Source of the DNA: Prevotellaceae bacterium
GTDB lineage: Bacteria > Bacteroidota > Bacteroidia > Bacteroidales > Bacteroidaceae
NCBI GenBank assembly: GCA_022763905.1
Contig: JALERS010000088.1
Location: forward strand, 1 to 47,524
DNA: 47,524 nucleotides
Direction of reading: 5' to 3'
In this document: positions 19,022 to 28,187 of the stretch, in pieces
Position numbering within the stretch: the first letter of the stretch is position 1
Layout: every line of letters starts with the position of its first letter
The notes under the pieces: model-generated
What the model saw: only the letters and a program-made list of their open reading frames with translations
What the model was told of the DNA's origin: nothing
Database searches by the model: none
Translations under genes and position numbers: made by a program

Positions 19022-20529
19022 GGCATTTCAGGAAGAGTAAATCCGTTATGGTAGGTATGCTTTATCCATTCGTTGGCTGCTTCTAGAGCATTGAATTCCC
19101 CAAAACGTCTGTCAAAACGCGGATCTCCATCAATGACACGGAATTCGTCATGGTTGACAATCTTAATCCGATCTGATTCAGAGATGTTAGTCAGTTGCAT
19201 CTTTTCTCCATTCCATAGCAGTGGGCGGTGAAGGCCATACATGCCAGCGAGTCGTACTGCTATGACTCCAAGATTGACTGTCTCTGTAAACGGACCAGAG
19301 AATCCAAAATGAGAGGAGGAGGGAATACGACTATCCGGTGACTCCTTGCAGGCACGTATCCAATCTTGTTCATGGGCATTGGTTTTCCATATGTTTCCGT
19401 TGCCTCCGGGTATGCGGGGAAGTATGGGAGTAGGTTGTTTCCAGTCTTGCATTCTTTCGAGAGGAAGCAGGGTTGGATTCATTCCATAACATCCAGTCAT
19501 AATCTTTCCCTTGGTACCAATAAAGATCAGTCCACCGTTTTCATCTCCCATCATTTCTCCGTCCTTGAGCTCTTCTGGACGTGGTGGCATGAGTCCGCCA
19601 TCGTACCAAACTACTTTGAGTTCAGGCATTTTTACCTTTCCTTTTTTGGGACGTGCCGGGAAGGTGTAAGTGATTATTTCTGCATGGGGAGGCGAATAGA
19701 GGTTGCTGAGTGTAGAACTAGCGATGACACTAGTGGGATACTTGATACCCAAGGCCCAGAATACAGGGTCCATGATGTGGCATGCCATGTCTCCCATAGC
19801 TCCTGTACCGAAATCGTACCATCCTCGCCAGTTCCATGGAGTGTAGGAAGGATGATAGGGGCGCATCTCGGCAGGGCCGATAAAGAGAGACCAGTCTAGT
19901 GTGTCTGGACAAGGAGGAGTATCTGAGGGCTTCATAAGACCTTGAGGCCAAATGGGACGGTCAGTCCAGCAATGTACTTCGGTGACTTCACCGATAGCGC
20001 CATCCCAAATCCATTCTGCAACCTGTCTACACCAGTCGAAGGAGTTTCCTTGATTGCCCATTTGGGTAGCTACCTTGTATTTTTCCGCCAATCGGGCAAG
20101 GAGGCGTGCTTCATAAATGGAGTGGGTGAGTGGCTTCTGTACATAGACGTGTTTGCCCAAGGTCATCGAATGGGCTGCAACACCAGCATGGGTGTGGTCG
20201 GGAGTAGCTACTAGTACAGCATCAATGGTAGAACCCATTTCATCAAGCATGATGCGCCAATCCTTGTAAGTTTTGGCCTGAGGATAGTCTTTGAATGTCT
20301 TGGCTGCATACTTCCAATCTACATCACAGAGGGCAACGATGTTTTCTGTATTCATGTTCCTCAGATTGCGTCTTCCCATACCACCGACACCAACTCCTGC
20401 TATGTTGAGCTTGTCACTGGGAGAGGTGTGACCATACCTTTTACCTAGTACGGAACTGGGAACTGTCATGATGGCAGCAGATGCGATGCCAGCATTCTTT
20501 ATGAACTCTCTTCTAGTCAATTTTTTCAT
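19018..20529 (-). CDS. Gfo/Idh/MocA family oxidoreductase with Tat-type signal
   Basis: MKKLTRREFIKNAG (twin-Arg), GVGGMGRRNLRNM, VATPDHTHAGVAAHSMTLGKHVYVQKPLTHS. Start moved to 20529 from ORF start 20586. Confidence 0.92.
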   Translation of the reverse strand: MKKLTRREFIKNAGIASAAIMTVPSSVLGKRYGHTSPSDKLNIAGVGVGGMGRRNLRNMNTENIVALCDVDWKYAAKTFKDYPQAKTYKDWRIMLDEMGSTIDAVLVATPDHTHAGVAAHSMTLGKHVYVQKPLTHSIYEARLLARLAEKYKVATQMGNQGNSFDWCRQVAEWIWDGAIGEVTEVHCWTDRPIWPQGLMKPSDTPPCPDTLDWSLFIGPAEMRPYHPSYTPWNWRGWYDFGTGAMGDMACHIMDPVFWALGIKYPTSVIASSTLSNLYSPPHAEIITYTFPARPKKGKVKMPELKVVWYDGGLMPPRPEELKDGEMMGDENGGLIFIGTKGKIMTGCYGMNPTLLPLERMQDWKQPTPILPRIPGGNGNIWKTNAHEQDWIRACKESPDSRIPSSSHFGFSGPFTETVNLGVIAVRLAGMYGLHRPLLWNGEKMQLTNISESDRIKIVNHDEFRVIDGDPRFDRRFGEFNALEAANEWIKHTYHNGFTLPEMP

Positions 20530-20637
20530 AGAGCTTGAATATTTGGATGTGAATTGTTTTGTTGGATACAATGTAATTGGGTGCAAGGCGGGATAGTTGG
20601 AAGGGAAACGGGTTGACTAATCTTCAGAACGTTGTTG

Positions 20638-21348
20638 TTATCTGATATCAGTGACTTTCAGAATATTGTAAGAAATACCTTGGTCATAGACATCAATATG
20701 TTCCTGTTTTTTTATCCACTTGACGATGCGTATAGTAAGTGGCAGAGCAATGATTTCATAGAGTGTTTTGGCAATGACCTGAATTACCATCATCTGAATG
20801 AGGATGGAATGGGGTACACTACCATAAAAAGCTAAAGGAAAGAATACCAGAGAGTCGGCTCCTTCTCCAACAATGGTAGAAACGATGGCTCTCAAAGAGA
20901 AATGTCGTCCTGAAGAGAGTACCTTCATGCGACTCATGACATAAGCATTGAGAAAAGAGCCAATGAGGAAGGCTACAAAACTGGCTCCAGTTATGCGAGG
21001 TGCGAGGCCAAAGACATAGTTAAAATGGGGTTCATTGTCTAACCAACAATCAGCAGGCGGTAGGAGGACAGCTAGTTCTCCTGCTGCCACAACAAGGAAA
21101 TTAAGGATGAATCCTAACCAAATGACCAACCGGGTTATCTTGAATCCCCATACTTCTGCCATGCAATCATTGACTATATAGGAAACTGGAAAGATGATAA
21201 ACCCTGCTGTAAGGGTAAGTCTTCCTATTTGGAAGAGCTTCGTTTCCAGTAAGTTGGATGTGATAAGGCAGGTCACAAAGAGTACGGTACATATTAGGAG
21301 ACTCACTCCGAAATGACGGGTGCCTTTATGGTCTATTGTCATAGTCAT
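20638..21348 (-). CDS. YhhQ-type queuosine precursor transporter
   Basis: Multi-TM protein; LTAGFIIFPVSYIVNDCMAEVWGFK, STIVGEGADSLVFFPLAFYG. Confidence 0.85.
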   Translation of the reverse strand: MTMTIDHKGTRHFGVSLLICTVLFVTCLITSNLLETKLFQIGRLTLTAGFIIFPVSYIVNDCMAEVWGFKITRLVIWLGFILNFLVVAAGELAVLLPPADCWLDNEPHFNYVFGLAPRITGASFVAFLIGSFLNAYVMSRMKVLSSGRHFSLRAIVSTIVGEGADSLVFFPLAFYGSVPHSILIQMMVIQVIAKTLYEIIALPLTIRIVKWIKKQEHIDVYDQGISYNILKVTDIR

Positions 21349-21380
21349 AGGGAAAGGGAGGGTGGCAGTGGGGATTCATG

Positions 21381-22952
21381 CTATTTTTTTGTGGGGGAAT
21401 TCACTGCTGGCAGTATAGATGAAATATTCTGCTCTCGATGGCATATGTGTACTTCAATGCCGAATTTTTCATGGATATGATGGGCCAGATGCTCTGCTCC
21501 GTAGACACTGCGATGCTGTCCGCCTGTGCACCCGAAAGAGAACATGAGACTTGTGAATCCTCTCTGTATATATCTCTCGACGTGCATATCGGCGAGTCGA
21601 TAAACAGATTCAAGGAAGGTGAGTATCTCTCCGTCATCTTCTAAGAAACGTATCACCTGTTCGTCCAGTCCTGTGAGTTTTTTATAAGGTTCGTATCTAC
21701 CTGGATTACGTGTACTTCGACAATCGAATACATAACCGCCTCCATTACCGCTAGGATCTTCTGGTATGCCTTTATGAAAGCTAAAACTATATACTCTGAC
21801 TACAAGAGGACCATTACCGTCATATTTGGAGTATGTGGGCTGTCCGTCTATTGGATTGGATTTGTAGAGTGGGGATTCTTGAGTTCGGTATCCGTCTTTG
21901 CGCTTTTGGGCCGCAGGTTTGGGATGATTGAACTGTGGCAGATTGATGATACTGGTCAGGATGGACTGCAGGTAGGGATAGGGACAGAATCCATCAGAGA
22001 GTCCAGCACGTATGTTGTCGATGGCATAGGGAATGCTGTCAATAAAGTATTGTTTGCGCTCGAAATAGCCTCTGAATCCATAGGCTCCCAGTACTTGTAA
22101 GAGACGGAATAGTACGAATTTTTTTAGATTGTTGCGGAATTTGTTGACATCTACATCGACGTATTGTTTTAATGCATCAATATATACATTAATCAGTTCA
22201 GACCGAAGTTTCTGTGGGTATTGTGCCGATGCCTGCCATAGAAATGAGACTACATCGTATTCTACAGGTCCACGTCGTCCACCCTGATAGTCGATAAAAT
22301 AGGGATTCCCTTTGGCATCGAGCATTATGTTGCGTGCCTGGAAGTCACGATACATAAAGGCTGTATTGTCACAATGGATAAGGTCTTTGGCGAGTAGCTG
22401 GAAGACAGATTCTAATTTGAGTTCATTGAAATCTATGCCTAGGGGTTTCAGGAAGCAATATTTAAAGTAGTTGAGGTCAAAAAGGATGCTGTTTTTATCA
22501 AAGGATTCTACTGGATAGCATTTTTTAAAGTCCAATCCTTGGGCACCTTTTATCTGCATTTCCGGCAATTGGGTCATGGTACGCTTCAGAAGTTCTTTTT
22601 CCTTGAGGTTGTAACGTCCGCCCAGTTTTCGTCCTGTTTCCAGTGCTTGATAAAGTGATATATTACCTAAATCGGTTTGCAGATAGCAGATGTGGTCGTC
22701 AGATATGGCAAGCAGACGTGGAACGGGTAGCTTGTGGGTATTGAAATGGTCAGTAAGATAGATGAATGTGTCATTTTCCTCTACGGATGAGCCAATGACG
22801 CCGATAACGCTTTGAGGTATGACTCCTTCGGGAGAAAAGAGACGGTAATATTTTCTTGCGCTTCCTGATTGAGGAATTTCCTCTATATTGACACAATCGG
22901 TGTGGTAGAGGTTACGGTACAGAAAGCGGAGGGATTGCAGCTTGTTGCTCAT
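21381..22952 (-). CDS. Fusion: AmgK-like aminoglycoside/sugar phosphotransferase + RapZ C-terminal domain
   Basis: N-terminal FMYRDFQARNIMLD...FIDYQGGRRGPVEYDVVSFLWQ kinase motifs; C-terminal LMFSFGCTGGQHRSVYGAEHLAHHI = RapZ-C signature. Confidence 0.9.
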   Translation of the reverse strand: MSNKLQSLRFLYRNLYHTDCVNIEEIPQSGSARKYYRLFSPEGVIPQSVIGVIGSSVEENDTFIYLTDHFNTHKLPVPRLLAISDDHICYLQTDLGNISLYQALETGRKLGGRYNLKEKELLKRTMTQLPEMQIKGAQGLDFKKCYPVESFDKNSILFDLNYFKYCFLKPLGIDFNELKLESVFQLLAKDLIHCDNTAFMYRDFQARNIMLDAKGNPYFIDYQGGRRGPVEYDVVSFLWQASAQYPQKLRSELINVYIDALKQYVDVDVNKFRNNLKKFVLFRLLQVLGAYGFRGYFERKQYFIDSIPYAIDNIRAGLSDGFCPYPYLQSILTSIINLPQFNHPKPAAQKRKDGYRTQESPLYKSNPIDGQPTYSKYDGNGPLVVRVYSFSFHKGIPEDPSGNGGGYVFDCRSTRNPGRYEPYKKLTGLDEQVIRFLEDDGEILTFLESVYRLADMHVERYIQRGFTSLMFSFGCTGGQHRSVYGAEHLAHHIHEKFGIEVHICHREQNISSILPAVNSPTKK

Positions 22953-23003
22953 TGCAGTGCGATATATAAACAGAGTGTAATGTAATGATTGTTGTTATTA
23001 TTG

Positions 23004-23762
23004 TCAGAGGGGCCTCTTCTGGCTGTCTTGAGAATGATTGAGGTTCATGAGCATCACGGAAAAGAGGGCAGCGGTCTCTGTGCGAAGGCGGCTATCTCCA
23101 AGGGAGACAGGTTGAAAACCATGACAGATGGCATATTCTATTTCATCTATAGAGAAGTCTCCTTCAGGCCCTATGGCTACCAGACAATCCTGACAGGGTG
23201 CTCCTTCCAGTAGGGAGGGCAGGTATTTCTTTGCTAGTGAGATATCGGAATCATTATAGCAATGGGCAATATAGCGTTGCCCATTGAAGGGAGAGTCTAC
23301 CAACTGACGGAAGCTATGTAAGGCTGTTATCTCAGGAAGGAATGACTTGTGACTCTGCTTCATGGCGGAGAGTACGATACGTTCTAGCCGTTCCTTGTTG
23401 ATGTGTTTTCTTTCTGAGAAACGGCATTCAATAAGATGGATAGCATCACATCCAATTTCCGTTGCTTTCTCTGCCAGCCATTCTATCCGGTCAATATTCT
23501 TGGTAGGTGCTACAGCAATGTGTATGCTTCCTTTCCAATGGCGTGCTTCGTCATGGATTGCCTGTATTTGACAGGTGCATTGTTTCTTGCCAATCTCACT
23601 TATGGTGGCTTGTGCGACATGACCACAACCGTCAGTCAAGACAACAGAGTCACCTGTGTTGAGGCGCAATACACGCTGAATGTGTTCAGCTTCTTCTTGA
23701 GGAAGTGTTGCATGTACACCGTTTGAGAGGTCAGGACAATAGAAATACCGAAGTTCTTTCAT
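23004..23762 (-). CDS. rsmE: 16S rRNA (uracil-1498-N3)-methyltransferase
   Basis: HIQRVLRLNTGDSVVLTDGCG, EWLAEKATEIGCDAIHLIECRFSERK, AIGPEGDFSIDEIEYA, SLGDSRLRTETAALFSVM. Confidence 0.95.
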   Translation of the reverse strand: MKELRYFYCPDLSNGVHATLPQEEAEHIQRVLRLNTGDSVVLTDGCGHVAQATISEIGKKQCTCQIQAIHDEARHWKGSIHIAVAPTKNIDRIEWLAEKATEIGCDAIHLIECRFSERKHINKERLERIVLSAMKQSHKSFLPEITALHSFRQLVDSPFNGQRYIAHCYNDSDISLAKKYLPSLLEGAPCQDCLVAIGPEGDFSIDEIEYAICHGFQPVSLGDSRLRTETAALFSVMLMNLNHSQDSQKRPL

Positions 23763-24307
23763 TTTCTTTTGTTGAGTTCGTCACGAAGGTTAGCAGCCAA
23801 TTCATATTCTTCACGTTCTACGGCATCTTTCATGGCTTTCTTGAGCATATCGGTATTGATGGACGAAAGAGGGAAGGATACGCTTCCTTGTGTTGCATTG
23901 GCCCTGCATACTGACAGGAGGTCTTCGCAGACATAAAGGGTGGAATGGAATGTCAAAGCTATGGCAATAGCCTGAGGAGCACTACTACTTATACTGAATG
24001 TTTCGCCATTCTGGAGGAAATGTATCTGTGCAGTGAAGTTGCCATTTTCAGTGTTGTCAATTGTGACGTCTTCCAAAATGTTTCCTGATACTCCCATGCA
24101 AATTCTGAAAGTTTCGAGCAGTTTCTTCTGTTCTGTGGGTCGCAGACTGATAGTTTGTTCTATAAAAGATTTTTGTTTTTCGTCCAACGATATGGGAAAC
24201 AGACGATTACCATTGGTTTCCTTGAGGAAAACCAGATACATTCCTTCTGCTACCGGCTGATAGGAAAGTGACTGAAACTGAAATGCTACTCTACCTTGGG
24301 AATCCAT
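23759..24307 (-). CDS. Bifunctional nuclease family protein (DUF151 + UVR motif)
   Basis: LFLKE...RLFPISLDEKQ BFN domain and C-terminal EREEYELAANLRDELNKR UVR motif; start set at 24307. Confidence 0.85.
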   Translation of the reverse strand: MDSQGRVAFQFQSLSYQPVAEGMYLVFLKETNGNRLFPISLDEKQKSFIEQTISLRPTEQKKLLETFRICMGVSGNILEDVTIDNTENGNFTAQIHFLQNGETFSISSSAPQAIAIALTFHSTLYVCEDLLSVCRANATQGSVSFPLSSINTDMLKKAMKDAVEREEYELAANLRDELNKRK

Positions 24308-24335
24308 ATTGTTGTTATAATTTTCGTCTTCCCTG

Positions 24336-24343
24336 CAAATATA
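24336..24343 (-). promoter_or_regulatory. Bacteroidetes -7 element (TATATTTG) for the BFN-rsmE unit
   Basis: CAAATATA on plus, 28 nt before the chosen BFN start. Confidence 0.45.
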
Positions 24344-24365
24344 GTGTTTTTTTTGCACGTGGAAT

Positions 24366-25325
24366 TTATTTGCGGTGCAGAATAGATTGTATTTTCAGCA
24401 TGCCCCATGCAATAACCCATGCCCCTCTTCCTCCATGGGAAGTATATTGTTTCAGAAGGTGACATGTAAATTTGTTGAGAGGAGACAATGGAGATAAAGG
24501 GAAATTCTTGAGAAGATTACTAGCCCCTTCAGGGCACGACTCATATATTAGACGTCCTGCCATGATGTGTATGCGGTAATGGAGTGCGATGAGGTCAAGT
24601 GAGTCCCGACGGGGATGTTGATTAATTAACTCTTCAACTTGTTGTAGTGTACGGAGGATGGATACAGACCGAGAGGCATGGCCGTTGCCAGTGATGCTGT
24701 CTGGGTGGGCGAAGAGACTATGCCATGCATGGGATTTATCGTAGTCAATTGATGGAGATGCTTTGAGCAATCGGTAGCCTAGTTCCCAGTCATCCCAAAA
24801 CTTGAGCGCAGGATTCCATCCTCCAACCTTTTCCAGGAGTGAACGATGAATAATCATGGTTTGTGTAGTCAGGTAGGGGGAGATAATTTGGAAACAAGCA
24901 CGTGGGGAGAAACCATGCTTGCGACTAATAAATTTACCATTGGCCAGCAATATACGACTTATGATTACATATAATTCAGAAGGTTGACAGGTATTGACTT
25001 TCTGATTAGCCCACTCAAAAAAATTGGGAGATAGCCTATCGTCTGAGTCAAAGAAGTAGATGTATTCCGCTCTAGATATTCTCCATCCTGCATTTCGTGC
25101 AGCTGCAGCCCCTTGTCTGCTACAGGTGAGGTTTATTGCAAGACATCCTCTTTCCTGCAGTTTGCCTATGTAGGCATCTACTATATTGTGAGAATTATCT
25201 ACAGAGCCATTATCCACAAATATGGCTTCGTAGGGCATTATTGTCTGTGCCGACAGACTATCGAGCATACTCGGTAGCCATTTGGCTCTATTGAGGTAGG
25301 GTACAATTAGTGCGATTCGGTTCAT
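24366..25325 (-). CDS. Glycosyltransferase family 2 (GT-A)
   Basis: ALIVPYLNRAKWLPSMLDSLSAQTIMPYEAIFVDNGSVDNS, YFFDSDDRLSPNF. Confidence 0.92.
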   Translation of the reverse strand: MNRIALIVPYLNRAKWLPSMLDSLSAQTIMPYEAIFVDNGSVDNSHNIVDAYIGKLQERGCLAINLTCSRQGAAAARNAGWRISRAEYIYFFDSDDRLSPNFFEWANQKVNTCQPSELYVIISRILLANGKFISRKHGFSPRACFQIISPYLTTQTMIIHRSLLEKVGGWNPALKFWDDWELGYRLLKASPSIDYDKSHAWHSLFAHPDSITGNGHASRSVSILRTLQQVEELINQHPRRDSLDLIALHYRIHIMAGRLIYESCPEGASNLLKNFPLSPLSPLNKFTCHLLKQYTSHGGRGAWVIAWGMLKIQSILHRK

Positions 25326-26121
25326 GGGATACCATTATATAGATGATACCATATATCATAGCACAGAAGGCTTCGAATGCTTTCCATCCAGAGAGACGAG
25401 AGCAGAAGATGTATTTAGTGCAGCGTGCCAGTGCCCCTAAAGGTCCGTGCATAATGGTTAATACGGCTCCTTTGGAGCGCTGTACTTTAGTATGTGTATC
25501 AAATAGATTGCCTGTACTTACGCTTCTTGTCCTAATGATAGATTTTGGGAAGTATCTGATGGCAGCCTTGTTTCTATGGGCCTGATATAGCCAAACCTCT
25601 TCTTCTCCGCATGCTAAGCATGGCGAGTTAATTCCGAAGCGGGTGTCAAATGCTGGTATTCTGTTGCTCATCTTTAAGGCAATGCCCATAGAGCAGTACC
25701 AGTAGCCGCGGGGTGTTTCATTATAGTTAAATTCATGGACAGGATATTGACGGAAAGGTTGACCATCGATAGTTTCTGCTTGACAACAGGCAATGTCCAC
25801 GGAGGGGTTGTCTTGAAAGATATGTCTGATGGCTTGTAAGTGGGTGGGCAATATTCTACAATCGTCATCGGCTAGCAGAAGAATGTCGCCTGTGGCATGA
25901 AATAGTGCATTGTTGCGATTGGCTGATAGCCCACTTCCTTCTAGGAAGAGTAGGGTCACATCAGTACGTTCTGTCATATGGCGAGGCACGCAGTCCAGAT
26001 AAGAAATATCGGTATATTGGAAAGATATCAGCCAGTGTGTATCCTTCATAGGCGGAAGTAACATCTCTTGGATTCGGTTGATGCCTTCGTTGTAGGTGCA
26101 TACCAGTATTTCGCAAATCAT
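25288..26121 (-). CDS. GT2-like glycosyltransferase
   Basis: EILVCTYNEGINRIQEMLLPP, GSGLSANRNNALFHATGDILLLADDDCRILP. Confidence 0.83.
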   Translation of the reverse strand: MICEILVCTYNEGINRIQEMLLPPMKDTHWLISFQYTDISYLDCVPRHMTERTDVTLLFLEGSGLSANRNNALFHATGDILLLADDDCRILPTHLQAIRHIFQDNPSVDIACCQAETIDGQPFRQYPVHEFNYNETPRGYWYCSMGIALKMSNRIPAFDTRFGINSPCLACGEEEVWLYQAHRNKAAIRYFPKSIIRTRSVSTGNLFDTHTKVQRSKGAVLTIMHGPLGALARCTKYIFCSRLSGWKAFEAFCAMIYGIIYIMVSHEPNRTNCTLPQ

Positions 26122-26252
26122 ATCTGTAGGTATTTCATTGCCTTTGAGGTCTGTGATGTGTTGTCTTGTACTAGCGGGAGATGATAGTTAGAATGGATTT
26201 TGCTGAATTGTCAGTGTTTCTTTCAAGATATTTATGAGTGAACTCTTTCTGT

Positions 26253-27077
26253 CTACCTGTGTTTAGTGGCATGTTTGCGTTGCCAGATAAAAATGCCTTG
26301 TACAAAAGTATTGATGAGCTGGAGTATCTGACGTTGTGATTTCTTGGCAAATACAGAAGCATAGACAAAAGCATAGAAAACAGCTTTTTTTCCATAAACT
26401 TGACCCAAAAGGGCTCCAAATGCTCGTTGTACATGCTTGTCTACCAATAGCATCCTTGGACTGTAAAGGGCTGAAGTGAGGACTATAGGAAGTGGAAAAT
26501 ATATCATCTTCAAATGCTTCCTATAGGCTTCATTTAGGAATATCTGTTGTTCGTAGCAGGAGAATAGAGATGAACCGACTCCGAAATCTTCGTTGTACCA
26601 AATAACACCTTGGATGCTGGTTCTTCTGTATACTGTTTCGCATGCCAACTTGTTCATTCTTTCACGGAAAGATACTACTTCTTTCTTCTTGGTAGGATAT
26701 TCCCGCAGGGTCTTGCCAGTGTATGTCTGTGCTTGAAAGAAAGCAATGTCAATATTCGGATTCTGTTCAAACGTCTTTATCATGTTGTCAATGGTGTATG
26801 GTAAGAAACGAGTGTCATCGTCCATGAAATACACCAAGTCGGAAGTTGCCTTTTCAAGCATCATATTTCTGCTGAGTGAAAGTCCTTTTAAGGGCGACTT
26901 GATGAGAGTCACATCTGAATAGGATTCAAGTACTGGGGGAATCAACTGAAGAAAACTTTCGTTGCTGTATTGGAAGCAGATAATGTACTTTACACCAGAA
27001 CGCTCTTCGGGTAGGGCATCCTTGATTCTCACGATGTGGGCGTCTTTTACGCTAATCAGAATGTCAAGTGTCAGCAT
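26253..27077 (-). CDS. GT2-like glycosyltransferase, paralogue of the preceding one
   Basis: DILISVKDAHIVRIKDALPE, LKGLSLSRNMMLEKATSDLVYFMDDDTRFLPYTI. Confidence 0.82.
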   Translation of the reverse strand: MLTLDILISVKDAHIVRIKDALPEERSGVKYIICFQYSNESFLQLIPPVLESYSDVTLIKSPLKGLSLSRNMMLEKATSDLVYFMDDDTRFLPYTIDNMIKTFEQNPNIDIAFFQAQTYTGKTLREYPTKKKEVVSFRERMNKLACETVYRRTSIQGVIWYNEDFGVGSSLFSCYEQQIFLNEAYRKHLKMIYFPLPIVLTSALYSPRMLLVDKHVQRAFGALLGQVYGKKAVFYAFVYASVFAKKSQRQILQLINTFVQGIFIWQRKHATKHR

Positions 27078-28183
27078 GGGAATCTGTTTATGGTTTGTAT
27101 GATATATTCTGTTTCCTGATTAGTCATCAATGGATTGAGAGGCAAACTCAGTTCTTCTTGGCAAATCTGTTCCGTGCAAGGGAAAGAGAGATGAGAATAT
27201 TCTTGAAATGCAGGTTGGAGGTGAGGTGGTACAGGATAATGAATCAAAGTATCGATGTTATGATGAGCCAGATATCTTTGTAATTCATTTCGGCGGGGAG
27301 AGTATATGGGAAATATGTGCCAAACGGAGTCTTGAGGGAATACTCCTTTGTAGGGCATCCTAATGTCAGGGTGGCTGATACAATCCATGTATTGTCTTGC
27401 GATGGATTGTCTGTGTGTGTTCTCTTTATCTAGGCTTTTGAGGCGTGTACGCAAGATGGCAGCCTGTATCTCGTCCAACCTCGTATTCATACCTTTATGC
27501 AGATGGTGGTATTTTTCAGTTTGGCCATAATTGGCCAATTGACGGCATAGGTCGGCAAGTGACTGATTGTCGGTAGTGATGGCTCCTCCGTCACCCAGTG
27601 CACCCAGGTTCTTGGTGGGATAGAAACTGAATGCTGCACCATGGCCTAAATGACCAGCCTTGTTACCTGAGGGATGGATGGCACCATGAGCTTGTGCAGC
27701 ATCCTCTAATAGGAGTAGGCCATTCTTCTGAGCTATAGTATTCAATGATGTAATGGGAGCGATTTTGCCGTAGAGATGTACACATACAATAGCACGTGTA
27801 CGAGGAGAGATACATGATTCTACCTGTTGTGGGTCAATCAATGAATCATCAGCATCCACGTCGCACAATATAGGAGTTAAACCACTTCTTACTATGCTTT
27901 CCACAGTGGCAATAAAGGTGTGGGCAGGAACAATGACTTGTGTCATTTCATCCCAATGGTATAATATGCGACAGGCTGTTAGCAACACGGTCAGTGCATC
28001 CAGTCCATTACCAGTTCCGATGCAGTGGCGACATCCGCAATAAGTGGCGAATTCTTTTTCAAAAGCTTTTCCCTCTTCTCCTAGAATGTACCAACCTGAG
28101 TCCAACACTCTCCGAATAGCTTCGCTAATAGCAGGTTGGTAGTTCAAAGTTGTCTTTTTCAGATCCATGTAAGGTATTTTCAT
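27071..28183 (-). CDS. DegT/DnrJ/EryC1/StrS aminotransferase (FdtB-like)
   Basis: MKIPYMDLKKTTLNYQPAI...SGWYILGEEGKAFEKEFATYCGCRHCIGTGNGLDAL, EDAAQAHGA, FSFYPTKNLGALGDGGAI. Start moved to 28183. Confidence 0.93.
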   Translation of the reverse strand: MKIPYMDLKKTTLNYQPAISEAIRRVLDSGWYILGEEGKAFEKEFATYCGCRHCIGTGNGLDALTVLLTACRILYHWDEMTQVIVPAHTFIATVESIVRSGLTPILCDVDADDSLIDPQQVESCISPRTRAIVCVHLYGKIAPITSLNTIAQKNGLLLLEDAAQAHGAIHPSGNKAGHLGHGAAFSFYPTKNLGALGDGGAITTDNQSLADLCRQLANYGQTEKYHHLHKGMNTRLDEIQAAILRTRLKSLDKENTHRQSIARQYMDCISHPDIRMPYKGVFPQDSVWHIFPIYSPRRNELQRYLAHHNIDTLIHYPVPPHLQPAFQEYSHLSFPCTEQICQEELSLPLNPLMTNQETEYIIQTINRFPC

Positions 28184-28187
28184 GGTG

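Noticed and set aside
26171-26434. 87-aa ORF overlapping the second GT2-like gene
   Set aside because: Out-of-frame overlap with a well-supported glycosyltransferase.
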